Shown here in pieces: positions 26,221 through 34,879 of a stretch of DNA of 64,000 nucleotides (position 1 is the first letter of the stretch; every line of letters begins with the position of its first letter). The stretch covers positions 992,001 through 1,056,000 of the forward strand of contig NZ_JAAAKZ010000001.1 in the NCBI RefSeq assembly GCF_009905605.1, in the 5' to 3' direction. This DNA comes from Runella sp. CRIBMP. GTDB lineage: Bacteria > Bacteroidota > Bacteroidia > Cytophagales > Spirosomataceae. The position numbers were made by a program, and so were the translations under genes. A model generated the notes under the pieces. The model was not told the DNA's origin, ran no database searches, and saw only the letters and a program-made list of their open reading frames with translations.

Positions 26221-28632
26221 TTATTTCTTCATCAACCAAATCTCCGTCACTTGTGAGCCGCGTTCTCCTTCGCCACAATTCCAAATAAACGTCACTTTTC
26301 CGTCGGCGGTGGCTTTTTGGGGAACGTCAAATTCGAAAATAGGCTGCTCGCCCGTTTGAAGAAAATCGTGGATAACGGAGCCGTCGTCGGTGGTGAGTTT
26401 CATGCGTGACCGAAAACGCCCCGTGTACGAAATTTTCATTCGGTACGACGACTGCGGTTCTAATTCATTGTAGGCGATTTTCAGCGGTTGGTCATAAAGC
26501 GTTTTGGCTTGCTTCATCCACACACGCGGCGTAACCTGCCCTTTAAAGCCCGTGGCTTTGATTTCGTCGACCCATTCTTCACCCACCAAACCTACCCCAA
26601 ATCCAATGCGGGGAGATTGCAAACTGCCGGGGTCTTTTTCCCAAGACACCTCCGACACCACTCGGTGCCAGCTTTCGGGAGAACCAAAATGATCGTAAAA
26701 GCCACCAAGCCCAGGGTCGGTACGGCGAAGCAACTGGTCAATTTTCTGCAATCGTTCGGTCTCATTGCCCAATTTTTCAATTTTTGATAATTGGTCTAAA
26801 AGGTAGGGCGCATCATTGAGCGGAATGTCGATATTATCCACAAAATTGCCGCGTCCCGACATTGCACCGTGTTTAGAAATCGTCAACTGTGCCCCGATAC
26901 TTCTATACAATGAATCTGCCAATGCAAAGCACTTGCGGCGGTAATCGGGCAGGATAGGCCACTTCCAGGCTTTTTCCAACGCCGTTTTGGCCCGCTGAAT
27001 CGTGGCCAGTGAACTGCCAGACCGTACCCTTTCCAGAATATCTTTGGCTTCCTGCTCCACTTCGGTCTCGTACATCAGGCGGCGGCGCGTGTAGGCATCG
27101 TAATACACCCGAATCAGCCCCATCTGGAAGCGCGGATTTTGCAACAGTTCGGGCGACGCATTGTTTTCCATCGTTTGCCATTGCATCAGCGTTCGAGACA
27201 CCGACTCGTTGGTCATCAGCGGTCCTTTTAAATTGTTTTCCAACGCCACCAATCCCTGCGCAACGGGTTCTTGATATTCAGGCCCAAAAAACAGGCGGGC
27301 GTAGTCACGCAGTGTTTCAATGACGGGCATATCTGGATTCCAGTCCTGATCGCTCCACACAAATTTGTTGACGTCGTCGTTGGTGCCTTCCGAGTAGCTG
27401 ATGCTCCCCACGCCGTATTCATCCAAGGCATTATGAATCATTTTTTCATCGTGCGGACGCGGATTGATGCTCTCCCGCCCGAGCGTCATGGCGTAGGCCA
27501 AATCCCAGTGCGGCACGGGGTATTGTGCACTGTAATTGTGGGTAATATCGGGATAATGGCGAATGGGAATCGCAGGATTTATCACTTTACGAATTTCCGC
27601 AACGGGCATTTTAACCCACGGGCCAAACACCACGCCCCCAAACCACGGATAGTTACGATTGATGTGCGAATAAAACGCATCAAACCATTTTTTGGTGGGT
27701 CGAAATACCTGTGGCGACACCCATATTTTGGCCTTGGGATGGTATTTTTTTAACACAACGGCCATTTTTCCGAGCCACGCAAACATTACGTCGGGCTCTA
27801 AGTCGCCTGGGTCACCGCCGGGTACAAACACGTTGTCGAGTTGAGAAACCGTAGAAAAAATCTCGTGCCGCTCTTTCAATTCTTTTTGAATAGAATCAGG
27901 ATGCGTGTAGTTGGAGCCCATGTTGGGGTACCACATCCACACGTCCAAGCCGTATTCTTTACAAATACGGGCTTGCTCCGCAATCATCTTGATGGCAGGC
28001 AGCTTCATATGCCGACTCGTGGCGTCGTCGTCGGTGCGGGGAGGCAGGATTTCGATACTGTTGGCCCCAAAAAGTGCTAATTCTCGAATATATTGGTCAA
28101 ACTGCTCCACCGTAAAGGCGTCGTAGGCGTTGGTTTTGGGGCGGTAGCCCAACTGATGCCCGCGAACGGGGTACTTAGGACTCGTAGCCAACACCAGCGT
28201 AGTCGGAACGGTAACTAATGTATGGCTCATTTCCATTTTCCGCAAGAGCCGGCCTACGCCGTACAAAATTCCGCGGGCGTCTTTGCCCACAATAAAAACC
28301 GCTTTGGTGTCGGGCATTACCAACAACTTAAACCCTTCGGCGGCGATGGCGGGCAGTTTGCGAATCTCGTCACGTACTTTGGTCGGCAACGCTGACAAAT
28401 CACTTTCCAACGCAATACCCACGTAGGGCTTCCCATCCGACGGGAGTTTATTAAAAAGGGGCCAATCCAAGCGGCTGCGTTTTTTTACTTCCTGTTGTAA
28501 TATCTCAACACTTCGCCGCAACACCTGCTTATCAGAAATTGAAGTATAGATTCGTGCCTCAGAAATATCAATGGTTTGGGCAAAACCCGAAAGACAGAAC
28601 AACAACAAAAAAACAAATAGTATTTTATTCAT
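26221..28632 (-). CDS. Secreted putative glycoside hydrolase, alpha-glucuronidase-like N-terminal domain
   Basis: The 803-residue protein has a signal peptide MNKILFVFLLLFCLSGFAQ. Residues about 20-130 resemble the N-terminal alpha/beta domain of GH20/GH67 enzymes (KDARGILYGVGRLLRKM). A TIM-barrel-like centre follows, with PVRGHQLGYRPKTNAYDA, VWMWYPNMG, FVPGGDPGDLEPDV and YSEGTNDDVNKFVWSDQDW; the last recalls GH115-like alpha-glucuronidases. The C-terminus (about 660-803) looks like a beta-sandwich. I cannot assign a CAZy family or substrate. The ATG at 28632 is chosen because it begins the signal peptide; 41 further open codons upstream run through a repeat. Its position near the GH20 locus suggests glycan breakdown. 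Confidence 0.68.
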   Translation of the reverse strand: MNKILFVFLLLFCLSGFAQTIDISEARIYTSISDKQVLRRSVEILQQEVKKRSRLDWPLFNKLPSDGKPYVGIALESDLSALPTKVRDEIRKLPAIAAEGFKLLVMPDTKAVFIVGKDARGILYGVGRLLRKMEMSHTLVTVPTTLVLATSPKYPVRGHQLGYRPKTNAYDAFTVEQFDQYIRELALFGANSIEILPPRTDDDATSRHMKLPAIKMIAEQARICKEYGLDVWMWYPNMGSNYTHPDSIQKELKERHEIFSTVSQLDNVFVPGGDPGDLEPDVMFAWLGKMAVVLKKYHPKAKIWVSPQVFRPTKKWFDAFYSHINRNYPWFGGVVFGPWVKMPVAEIRKVINPAIPIRHYPDITHNYSAQYPVPHWDLAYAMTLGRESINPRPHDEKMIHNALDEYGVGSISYSEGTNDDVNKFVWSDQDWNPDMPVIETLRDYARLFFGPEYQEPVAQGLVALENNLKGPLMTNESVSRTLMQWQTMENNASPELLQNPRFQMGLIRVYYDAYTRRRLMYETEVEQEAKDILERVRSGSSLATIQRAKTALEKAWKWPILPDYRRKCFALADSLYRSIGAQLTISKHGAMSGRGNFVDNIDIPLNDAPYLLDQLSKIEKLGNETERLQKIDQLLRRTDPGLGGFYDHFGSPESWHRVVSEVSWEKDPGSLQSPRIGFGVGLVGEEWVDEIKATGFKGQVTPRVWMKQAKTLYDQPLKIAYNELEPQSSYRMKISYTGRFRSRMKLTTDDGSVIHDFLQTGEQPIFEFDVPQKATADGKVTFIWNCGEGERGSQVTEIWLMKK

Positions 28633-28665
28633 AATCAGATAGATATTAAAACAAATAGTCAAAAC

Positions 28666-28770
28666 ACGTAGGGGCGGGCCTTGCGTCCGCCCCTGTTTGC
28701 GTCCGCCCTTTTTCGATGCGGTTAGAAATCTTTCGCGGTTACTGGGCAGACGCAAGGCCTGCCCCTACGT
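28666..28770. repeat. Inverted pair of GTAGGGGC(A/G)GGCC repeats
   Basis: Two 27-nt arms (28666-28692 and 28744-28770) are inverted with 25 matches of 27; each starts ACGTAGGGGC and contains GGCCTTGCGTC. The 10-mer GCGTCCGCCC also occurs twice in tandem (28683-28692 and 28699-28708). The element lies upstream of the glycoside hydrolase start at 28632. It is G+C-rich compared with its surroundings and looks like a REP-type intergenic repeat. Confidence 0.8.
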
Positions 28771-28843
28771 TACATTTTACATTTATTATTTTAGGTTTTT
28801 CGGTTCATATACCAAAATATATTTGGGCGTCATACGCCGTTGC

Positions 28844-28859
28844 GGGCCTGCCCCTACGG
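28844..28859 (-). repeat. Third copy of the GTAGGGGCAGGCC repeat
   Basis: Read on the minus strand it is CCGTAGGGGCAGGCCC. It overlaps the last sense codon and the TAG stop of the phosphoesterase gene that ends at 28854. Confidence 0.75.
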
Positions 28860-29840
28860 TTTAAATTTCAGCATTCGGGCCCTGATTTCGGGTACTTCAT
28901 ATTCGCTATTTTGCACGGGGAAACCCACTTTTTCGGGAGCGGGGCCCACCCATTCCGATTTTTTTTCAGCAATAGAAATCGTTCCTTTTGTAGAGATTTC
29001 AATCACGGTATAAAGTGGGTCTTTGTAAGGAGCGGTGTATTTTATCCATTTAAAATCTTTATCAATTTGTTCGCTGTACCGCACGTGGCCATATTCTTCT
29101 CCCAGCCATTTGTACGACATCGAATTGATACACACGTACCAGATGCCATTGATATTGTCGGCGCGGTCGTAGTGAATGTGTCCGTAGAAATTGACAATAA
29201 TTTTATTCTTTTTGGCCTTCGCATTGTGCGCTTCTAGCATGGCCCGAATATCGGCCGAATTGTCAACACCGTCTTTCCCCAATCCTTGATGTGAGAAAAT
29301 AACGATGGGTGTTTTGGCTTTCGCTAATTCATCTTTCAGCCACGCCAATTGCTTCTCTCCGATGTATTGCTGATAGCCTTTTACGTCGGGTGTTTTTTTG
29401 TCGTTTCCGTCCAGTACGATAAAATAAAAACCATTTTGTTGGAATGAATAATACGAAGAGGACATACCACGGTAAGCCAATGCCTGCGGTAGAGAAAATC
29501 CTCCGTCCATTTCATGGTTGCCAATGACCTGATATTTTGGGCCAGCATACGACTTCCAAATATCAAATCCGTAGGCATACTTGGGCGCGGGCGTACCAAA
29601 ATCACCGAGTTCGATGATAAAATCGGGCTTGGCGGTCTTCATGCTGTCCATAAAAGCCGTGAGGCGCTCTTTGGCGTCGTGCATGGTGGGCACATGCACA
29701 TCCGTAAAGAGACCAAACTTTACCTTTTGTGCCTTTTGAGCAAAGGAGGTGGTGGAAAGGAGAAAACCGAAAAACAGTAAAACAGTAAAATAACAAACCG
29801 AAAATGGGTTTGCCCGCGCGGTGTAAAAATGGTTTTTCAT
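28854..29840 (-). CDS. Secreted calcineurin-like metallophosphoesterase
   Basis: The 328-residue protein has a signal peptide (hydrophobic VCYFTVLLFFGFLLSTTSFA, cleavage near FAQ). Metallophosphoesterase motifs are FGLFTDVHV (metal Asp), IIELGDFG, VIGNHEMDGG, FSHQGLG and NFYGHIHYD. The family hydrolyses phosphomono- or diesters; the substrate is not evident. Its stop codon TAG lies within a dispersed repeat. The NagX-like gene is 48 nt upstream on the same strand, so a two-gene unit is possible. Confidence 0.9.
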   Translation of the reverse strand: MKNHFYTARANPFSVCYFTVLLFFGFLLSTTSFAQKAQKVKFGLFTDVHVPTMHDAKERLTAFMDSMKTAKPDFIIELGDFGTPAPKYAYGFDIWKSYAGPKYQVIGNHEMDGGFSLPQALAYRGMSSSYYSFQQNGFYFIVLDGNDKKTPDVKGYQQYIGEKQLAWLKDELAKAKTPIVIFSHQGLGKDGVDNSADIRAMLEAHNAKAKKNKIIVNFYGHIHYDRADNINGIWYVCINSMSYKWLGEEYGHVRYSEQIDKDFKWIKYTAPYKDPLYTVIEISTKGTISIAEKKSEWVGPAPEKVGFPVQNSEYEVPEIRARMLKFKP

Positions 29841-29888
29841 ACATCAACAAATTATTCGAGTAAATCAATGCTTGACAATCAGATGTTG

Positions 29889-30986
29889 TTACAATTTGAT
29901 AAATATCTTTTTTTGAAAAAGAAAATAAGCGGGGACAAAATTGACCGAAACAAAAAACAGTGCGTACAACAAACTGGCCAAATTGGGCGCAACGCCTGCG
30001 TTAATTAAACCATTGACAACGTGCTGATTGAGCGAATAGTCGCCGAATTTTGCCCCGTAAAAAAAGAGTGCTAACACGTCTCCCAATACATACACCGCAA
30101 TGGCGTTTGCGCCAAAGATAATTCCGGGTTGGGTACCCTTGGTTTTGCCCAAAACATCGACCATAAAATATAAAGCCCCCAGAAGCAAGGCCGCAAAACC
30201 CGACGTCACGAGGACAAACGAACTCGTCCAAAGGTTTTCATTGACTGGAAAACCCAAGCCCCAAAAATACCCCAATGCCGCCGAAAACACACCCGACGTC
30301 ATGAGGTAATTAACCTTTTCGTTGGGGGTAAAGGTACTTTGCAACAACCGCCCCGCCAGCATTCCAGTTATGCCCGACACGATGGACGGAAACGTACTCA
30401 GGATACTTTCGGGGTCCCATGTGCCCTGCCACATTTTGCCCGGCAGAAATTTACTATCAAACCACGCCACCAGATTTACGCCCGGTTCTAGCATCACTTT
30501 CCCCACGCCGGGCGTAGGAATCAGCGTCAACGCCAGCCAATAAACGACCAGTATGAGGCCCCCAATCCAGGCCTGTTGTTTCCAATTTGTATTCAAAAAC
30601 AAAATAGCACACCCCAAAAATACAAATGCAATGCGGTGCAGTGTACCCGTCCAACGAATGTCGCTGAAATCAAAGTTGGGCATCAGGTTCAAAAACATTC
30701 CCACCGCAAATATCTTCAGTGAGCGAATGACGATTTTCTTGTAAAGTTCTCCTTTCGGACTGCCGTCCTGCTTGCGTTTGGAATACGCAAAAACAATCGA
30801 AACTCCCACCACGAACAGAAAAAAAGGCGCTACCAAATCAGTAAAAGAAAGGCCGTTCCACTTGGTATGACGTAGGGTAAAAAAGACATGCTCATCGCTG
30901 CCTGGAAAATTGACCATGAGCATGGCCGCAATGGTAAACCCTCTCAGCGCGTCTAGCGAAATGAGTCGGTTGGTTTGGGGTAGCAT
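29889..30986 (-). CDS. NagX-like membrane acyltransferase (heparan-alpha-glucosaminide N-acetyltransferase type)
   Basis: The 365-residue inner-membrane protein has about ten helices. The N-terminus RLISLDALRGFTIAAMLMVN is the hallmark of the HGSNAT/DUF5009/YeiB group, and FTDLVAPFFLFVVGVSI and the conserved GTLHRIAFVFLG follow. In eukaryotes HGSNAT acetylates glucosamine residues across the membrane; bacterial NagX proteins occur in N-acetylglucosamine loci. The ATG at 30986 is chosen over a TTG one codon upstream. It is divergent from the GH20 gene, with about 100 nt between them, which supports a shared role in amino-sugar use. Confidence 0.85.
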   Translation of the reverse strand: MLPQTNRLISLDALRGFTIAAMLMVNFPGSDEHVFFTLRHTKWNGLSFTDLVAPFFLFVVGVSIVFAYSKRKQDGSPKGELYKKIVIRSLKIFAVGMFLNLMPNFDFSDIRWTGTLHRIAFVFLGCAILFLNTNWKQQAWIGGLILVVYWLALTLIPTPGVGKVMLEPGVNLVAWFDSKFLPGKMWQGTWDPESILSTFPSIVSGITGMLAGRLLQSTFTPNEKVNYLMTSGVFSAALGYFWGLGFPVNENLWTSSFVLVTSGFAALLLGALYFMVDVLGKTKGTQPGIIFGANAIAVYVLGDVLALFFYGAKFGDYSLNQHVVNGLINAGVAPNLASLLYALFFVSVNFVPAYFLFQKKIFIKL

Positions 30987-31087
30987 CAAAAGGAAGGGAT
31001 TAAGTCAATGTTAAAAATTACTTCAAACCTGAATGGTATTTTTAATACGTGCCACAGTATTATTAGGGCTATTTAACCCCGCAAATT

Positions 31088-33667
31088 ATGCGTAATATTT
31101 TACATAGTGCGTTCCTCTTTACAACAATTCTTGCGATTATCAGCTGTAAATCAACCCAAAGCGGTGAGTTTGACCAAGCTGGCAAGGTGGCTATTTCGTG
31201 GGAATTGGTCAGTAATTTTGTGGGGCCAAAAGATACGTTTGAAGCCAAATTTTACCTAAAAAACAACGGAACGCTCACGTTAAATGACCGTGATTGGGCA
31301 TTATTTTTCAACATGGCTCCGCGCCCGCTCACTGGGCATCCGACTCCCCAACCCGCTACCCTCGAACACATCAACGGCGATTGGTACAAAATGACACCCA
31401 ATAAGGGCTTTCGTCTAGCCCCTGGCGACTCGCTGACGGTGAGTTATCGGGGAACGGAAGGCATCATAAAAGAAACCGACGCGCCTTTGGGCTTGTATTT
31501 TGTTTTTTATGATAAAACAGGAAAAGAGACACAAATCGTACAGCTTGACCCCTGTATTGTGGTTCCCTTCACTAAAAAAGAGCAATTGCTGCGCGGAATC
31601 AACGACGAAGACCCGATTTTGACCCATGAGCAGCAATACAAAGAAAATTTGGGCGTCAGTCCAGTCAGCGCCGACCAATTGTTGAAGGTGATTCCGACGC
31701 CCGTGAAAGTAACGCCCAGCAAAGGAACCTTTACCTTGACGGCCTCCATGCCCATTCATTACCAAAACGGACTGGAGAGCGAAGCCAAATTGCTCGCTCA
31801 ACGTCTCAGGGAGTTGACCGGCGGCGATATCACGGTAAAAAATGCTGCCCCTGCTGCCAACACGATTTCATTGCAAACAGGCAAAATCGCCGTTAACGGC
31901 ATCAGGAAAGAAGCCTACCAACTGAACATCAACGCCAAAGGGGTTTCTATCGTCGGCAGCGACGCAGCGGGGGTTTTTTATGGCACTCAAAGTTTGGTAG
32001 CGCTGATTCCGACCCAATCGTTTGTTCAAAAAGCGGCTTCGGTTGGTTTGGATTACGTTCAAATCGAAGATGCTCCACGTTTTCACTTTCGTAGTATGCA
32101 GCTCGACGTGAGCCGAAATTTTCAGACCAAAGAAACCCTCTTACGGCTGCTGGATGTGCTGGCGTTTTATAAACTCAACCACTTTTTATTGTACACTACC
32201 GAAGATGAAGGCTGGCGATTGGAGATTGAAGGTTTGCCCGAGCTGACGCAGGTAGGTGCACAACGTCAACACATTTCCTCGTACAAAAATGCCGCGCTGC
32301 ACCCGGGCTACGGTTCTGGACCAGTTGCATACGAAAAAGGCAAGCACGGTAGCGGTTTTTATACCAAAGCAGATTTTATTGAAATCCTAAAATACGCCGC
32401 TGCACGGCACATCAAAATCATTCCTGAAGTAAATCTGCCCGGACACGCCCACGCCGCCATCAAAGCCATGGAGGCGCGCTACGAGCGGTTGATGAAGGAA
32501 GGCAAAGAAAAAGAAGCCAACGAATACCGTCTCATTGACCCTGATGACAAATCGGTGTACCTATCGGCGCAGGGCTATAAAGACAACGTAGTGGACGTAA
32601 CGCGGGAGTCTACGTATCATTTTTACGAAAAAGTCACTGACGAAATCATCAAAATGTACAAGGAAGCAGGGCTAACGCTCGACCTTTTCCACATCGGTGG
32701 TGATGAAGTTGCCGCAGGCGCTTGGACGAAGTCCCCTTTGGCACAGGAGCTTCTCAAAAAAGACCCAACTATTGGCAATGAATACAACCTACATCCATAT
32801 TTTATTCGTCGATTGTTGCCAAGACTCCAAAAACGCAACCTTCAGGTACACGGGTGGGAAGAAGTTTCGATGATTAAAGACAAAGAAGGTACGTTGAAAG
32901 TCAACCCTGAATTTGCAGGCAAGAACGTCATTCCTTACGTTTGGAACAATGTGTATGACCCCGACATGGGGTATAGAATCGCCAATGCTGGCTACCCTGT
33001 GGTGCTCTGCAACGTCACCAATTTCTATTTTGATTTGGCCTACAACAACGACCCCAAAGAGCCCGGTCTCTATTGGGCGGGATTTGTAGACACGCGCGAC
33101 AATTACACCTTTGCGCCCTACGATATGTTCAAAACCACCTACACCACCGCCATGGGCAAACCCATGGTGTTTGATAAAGTGGAACGCCTCAAACCCGAAG
33201 CCCGCAAAAATATCATTGGCGTAGAATGTCAGCTCTGGAGCGAAACCGTCAAAGGCCGCGACATGATGGAATATTATACTCTACCCAAGCTGATGGGATT
33301 TGCCGAAAGTGCCTGGAGTGCCGAGCGCCCGTGGGAGAATATCGCCGATAAAACCACGCGAGAAAAAGCCATTCAAACGGGCTGGAATGTATTTGTAAAT
33401 ACGTTGGCCCAGAAAGAGTTACCACGGTTAAGCCATCTCAACGGCGGGTACAATTACCGCGTACCGTTACCAGGAGCCCTCATTGAAAGCGGCACCTTGA
33501 ACGCTAACGTAGCCTTTCCAGGATTAACAATTCGGTACACTACTGACGGCAGCGAGCCCACCCAAAAATCAACAGAATACAAAAGTCCAGTAAAAGTAAG
33601 CGGTACCGTTAAACTGAAAAGTTTTGATGCGTCTGGCAAGGGAAGCCGAACCGTGATTGTGAATTGA
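31088..33667 (+). CDS. Beta-N-acetylhexosaminidase lipoprotein (GH20)
   Basis: The 859-residue protein has a lipoprotein signal (FTTILAIISC, Cys20). Domain order is that of chitobiases: N-terminal carbohydrate-binding domain (about 30-170), GH20b alpha/beta domain (about 195-330), GH20 catalytic TIM barrel from RFHFRSMQLDVSRNFQ onward, and a C-terminal Ig-like domain (about 785-859; TIRYTTDGSEPT). The catalytic Asp539-Glu540 pair lies in FHIGGDEVAAGAW. It releases terminal beta-linked GlcNAc or GalNAc from oligosaccharides by substrate-assisted catalysis, and as a lipoprotein it would be anchored to the outer membrane or periplasm. The ROK kinase and FHS permease follow on the same strand. 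Confidence 0.94.
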   Translation: MRNILHSAFLFTTILAIISCKSTQSGEFDQAGKVAISWELVSNFVGPKDTFEAKFYLKNNGTLTLNDRDWALFFNMAPRPLTGHPTPQPATLEHINGDWYKMTPNKGFRLAPGDSLTVSYRGTEGIIKETDAPLGLYFVFYDKTGKETQIVQLDPCIVVPFTKKEQLLRGINDEDPILTHEQQYKENLGVSPVSADQLLKVIPTPVKVTPSKGTFTLTASMPIHYQNGLESEAKLLAQRLRELTGGDITVKNAAPAANTISLQTGKIAVNGIRKEAYQLNINAKGVSIVGSDAAGVFYGTQSLVALIPTQSFVQKAASVGLDYVQIEDAPRFHFRSMQLDVSRNFQTKETLLRLLDVLAFYKLNHFLLYTTEDEGWRLEIEGLPELTQVGAQRQHISSYKNAALHPGYGSGPVAYEKGKHGSGFYTKADFIEILKYAAARHIKIIPEVNLPGHAHAAIKAMEARYERLMKEGKEKEANEYRLIDPDDKSVYLSAQGYKDNVVDVTRESTYHFYEKVTDEIIKMYKEAGLTLDLFHIGGDEVAAGAWTKSPLAQELLKKDPTIGNEYNLHPYFIRRLLPRLQKRNLQVHGWEEVSMIKDKEGTLKVNPEFAGKNVIPYVWNNVYDPDMGYRIANAGYPVVLCNVTNFYFDLAYNNDPKEPGLYWAGFVDTRDNYTFAPYDMFKTTYTTAMGKPMVFDKVERLKPEARKNIIGVECQLWSETVKGRDMMEYYTLPKLMGFAESAWSAERPWENIADKTTREKAIQTGWNVFVNTLAQKELPRLSHLNGGYNYRVPLPGALIESGTLNANVAFPGLTIRYTTDGSEPTQKSTEYKSPVKVSGTVKLKSFDASGKGSRTVIVN

Positions 33668-33780
33668 TTAAACTAAAAAACACAAAAGAATCATCAGTAA
33701 ACGGAATTTACTGTCCAAAATTCCTAGGGTCGGTATTGCTTCAACAGTCCACAACTTTACGGTAAATAAATAGGTAACTA

Positions 33781-33802
33781 GCGGCAGGATATACCCTGTC
33801 GC
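33781..33802 (+). other. Hairpin upstream of the ROK kinase gene
   Basis: GCGGCAGG and CCTGTCGC pair over 8 bp (one G-T) around a 6-nt loop, 38 nt before the ATG at 33841. No T-run follows. It could be a leader hairpin or RNA-processing site; significance is uncertain. Confidence 0.35.
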
Positions 33803-33840
33803 AAGAATGAAAAAAAGAAAACGATTAAAAAAGAGTGAAC

Positions 33841-34689
33841 ATGAAAATAGGTGTAGATTTAGGAGGAACAAAAATAAAGGCGGGTGTCGAAACAAACGGT
33901 TCGATTATTCGGCAGAACACCATATTCCTTCAACAAAAGGACTCGTTATCGGCTACTTTAACCCAATTAATCAATCTTATTAAACCCCTGACCGACTACC
34001 CCGCCACCAGCATTGGTATCGGTGTGCCGTCGGTGGTGGATGTTGAACGCGGCATCGTGTATAACGTTGCGAATATTCCCTCATGGGAAAAAGTGGCCTT
34101 GCGTGATATTTTAGAAGAAGAATTCAACCTGCCAGTATTTGTCAACAACGACGTCAATTGTTTTACCCTCGGAGAGCACCGTTTCGGAGTGGCCAAAAAT
34201 TACAGCTCGGTTGTTGGGATGACCATCGGCACAGGCCTTGGTTCGGGATTAATCATTGATAATCAGTTATATACAGGACACAATTGCGGGGCGGGAGAAA
34301 TAGGCCTGCTTCCTTATCGCGACCATAACCTTGAATACTACGCTTGCAGCAATTTTTTCGATTCTATCCACGGCACCACCGCCCTAGAAGCAAGCCAAGC
34401 GGCACTTAATGGTAACAAAAAGGCCATCAATATGTGGTCTGAATTTGGGGTACATATCGGGTGTGCCATCAAGGCCGCCATGTACGTATTTGATCCAGAA
34501 GCCATTGTATTGGGCGGGTCGATTTCCAAAGCCTATCCTTTATTTAAGGCGGGAATGTTGGAAACGCTCAACGATTTTGCCTATCCGCAGTCGCTCAAAC
34601 GCCTCAAACTGCTTCAATCTCAAGATGATGATATTTCAATGTTGGGAGCCGCCGCGCTGGTTTCGCAAGACTTGAAGGTGAAAGTTTAG
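33841..34689 (+). CDS. ROK-family sugar kinase
   Basis: The 282-residue cytoplasmic protein begins with the phosphate-binding motif KIGVDLGGTKIKAG (Asp6, Gly8-Gly9-Thr10). The catalytic aspartate is in VFVNNDVNC, and the second phosphate motif is MTIGTGLGSGLII. The usual zinc-binding CxCGxxGCxE and the GEIGH histidine are replaced by GAGEIGLLPYRDHNLEYYACSNFF, so this belongs to the zinc-less ROK subgroup. Context between a hexosaminidase and a sugar permease suggests phosphorylation of N-acetylglucosamine or another released hexose. The ATG at 33841 is preferred to a GTG two codons upstream. Confidence 0.88.
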   Translation: MKIGVDLGGTKIKAGVETNGSIIRQNTIFLQQKDSLSATLTQLINLIKPLTDYPATSIGIGVPSVVDVERGIVYNVANIPSWEKVALRDILEEEFNLPVFVNNDVNCFTLGEHRFGVAKNYSSVVGMTIGTGLGSGLIIDNQLYTGHNCGAGEIGLLPYRDHNLEYYACSNFFDSIHGTTALEASQAALNGNKKAINMWSEFGVHIGCAIKAAMYVFDPEAIVLGGSISKAYPLFKAGMLETLNDFAYPQSLKRLKLLQSQDDDISMLGAAALVSQDLKVKV

Positions 34690-34809
34690 GAGCAATAGAA
34701 CTGGAAAATGTAAAACCGCGAGGGTGGTTTTGTGAAAAAATAGATTTCAACTTTGCACGGGACCGAGTCGGTCGGTTTGCCATTTTACATTTTTCAGTTT
34801 TGCGGCTCC
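34689..34809. repeat. Imperfect inverted repeat between kinase and permease genes
   Basis: Arms of 27 nt (34689-34715 and 34783-34809) match at 22 positions, with a core of 14 of 15 (CTGGAAAATGTAAAA against TTTTACATTTTTCAG). A small hairpin GACCG-AGT-CGGTC lies inside at 34761-34773. The left arm starts at the last base of the kinase stop codon. Confidence 0.55.
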
Positions 34810-34879
34810 AATTGCATCGTTTGCGCCATTCGTATTAAGAATTAACTTTGTCTTTCCCTATTCCTGTAAACCCCATTCC

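Noticed and set aside
28716-29237. 173-codon plus-strand frame overlapping the repeat and the phosphoesterase
   Set aside because: It is antisense to a gene with clear motifs and begins inside the repeat; no family features.
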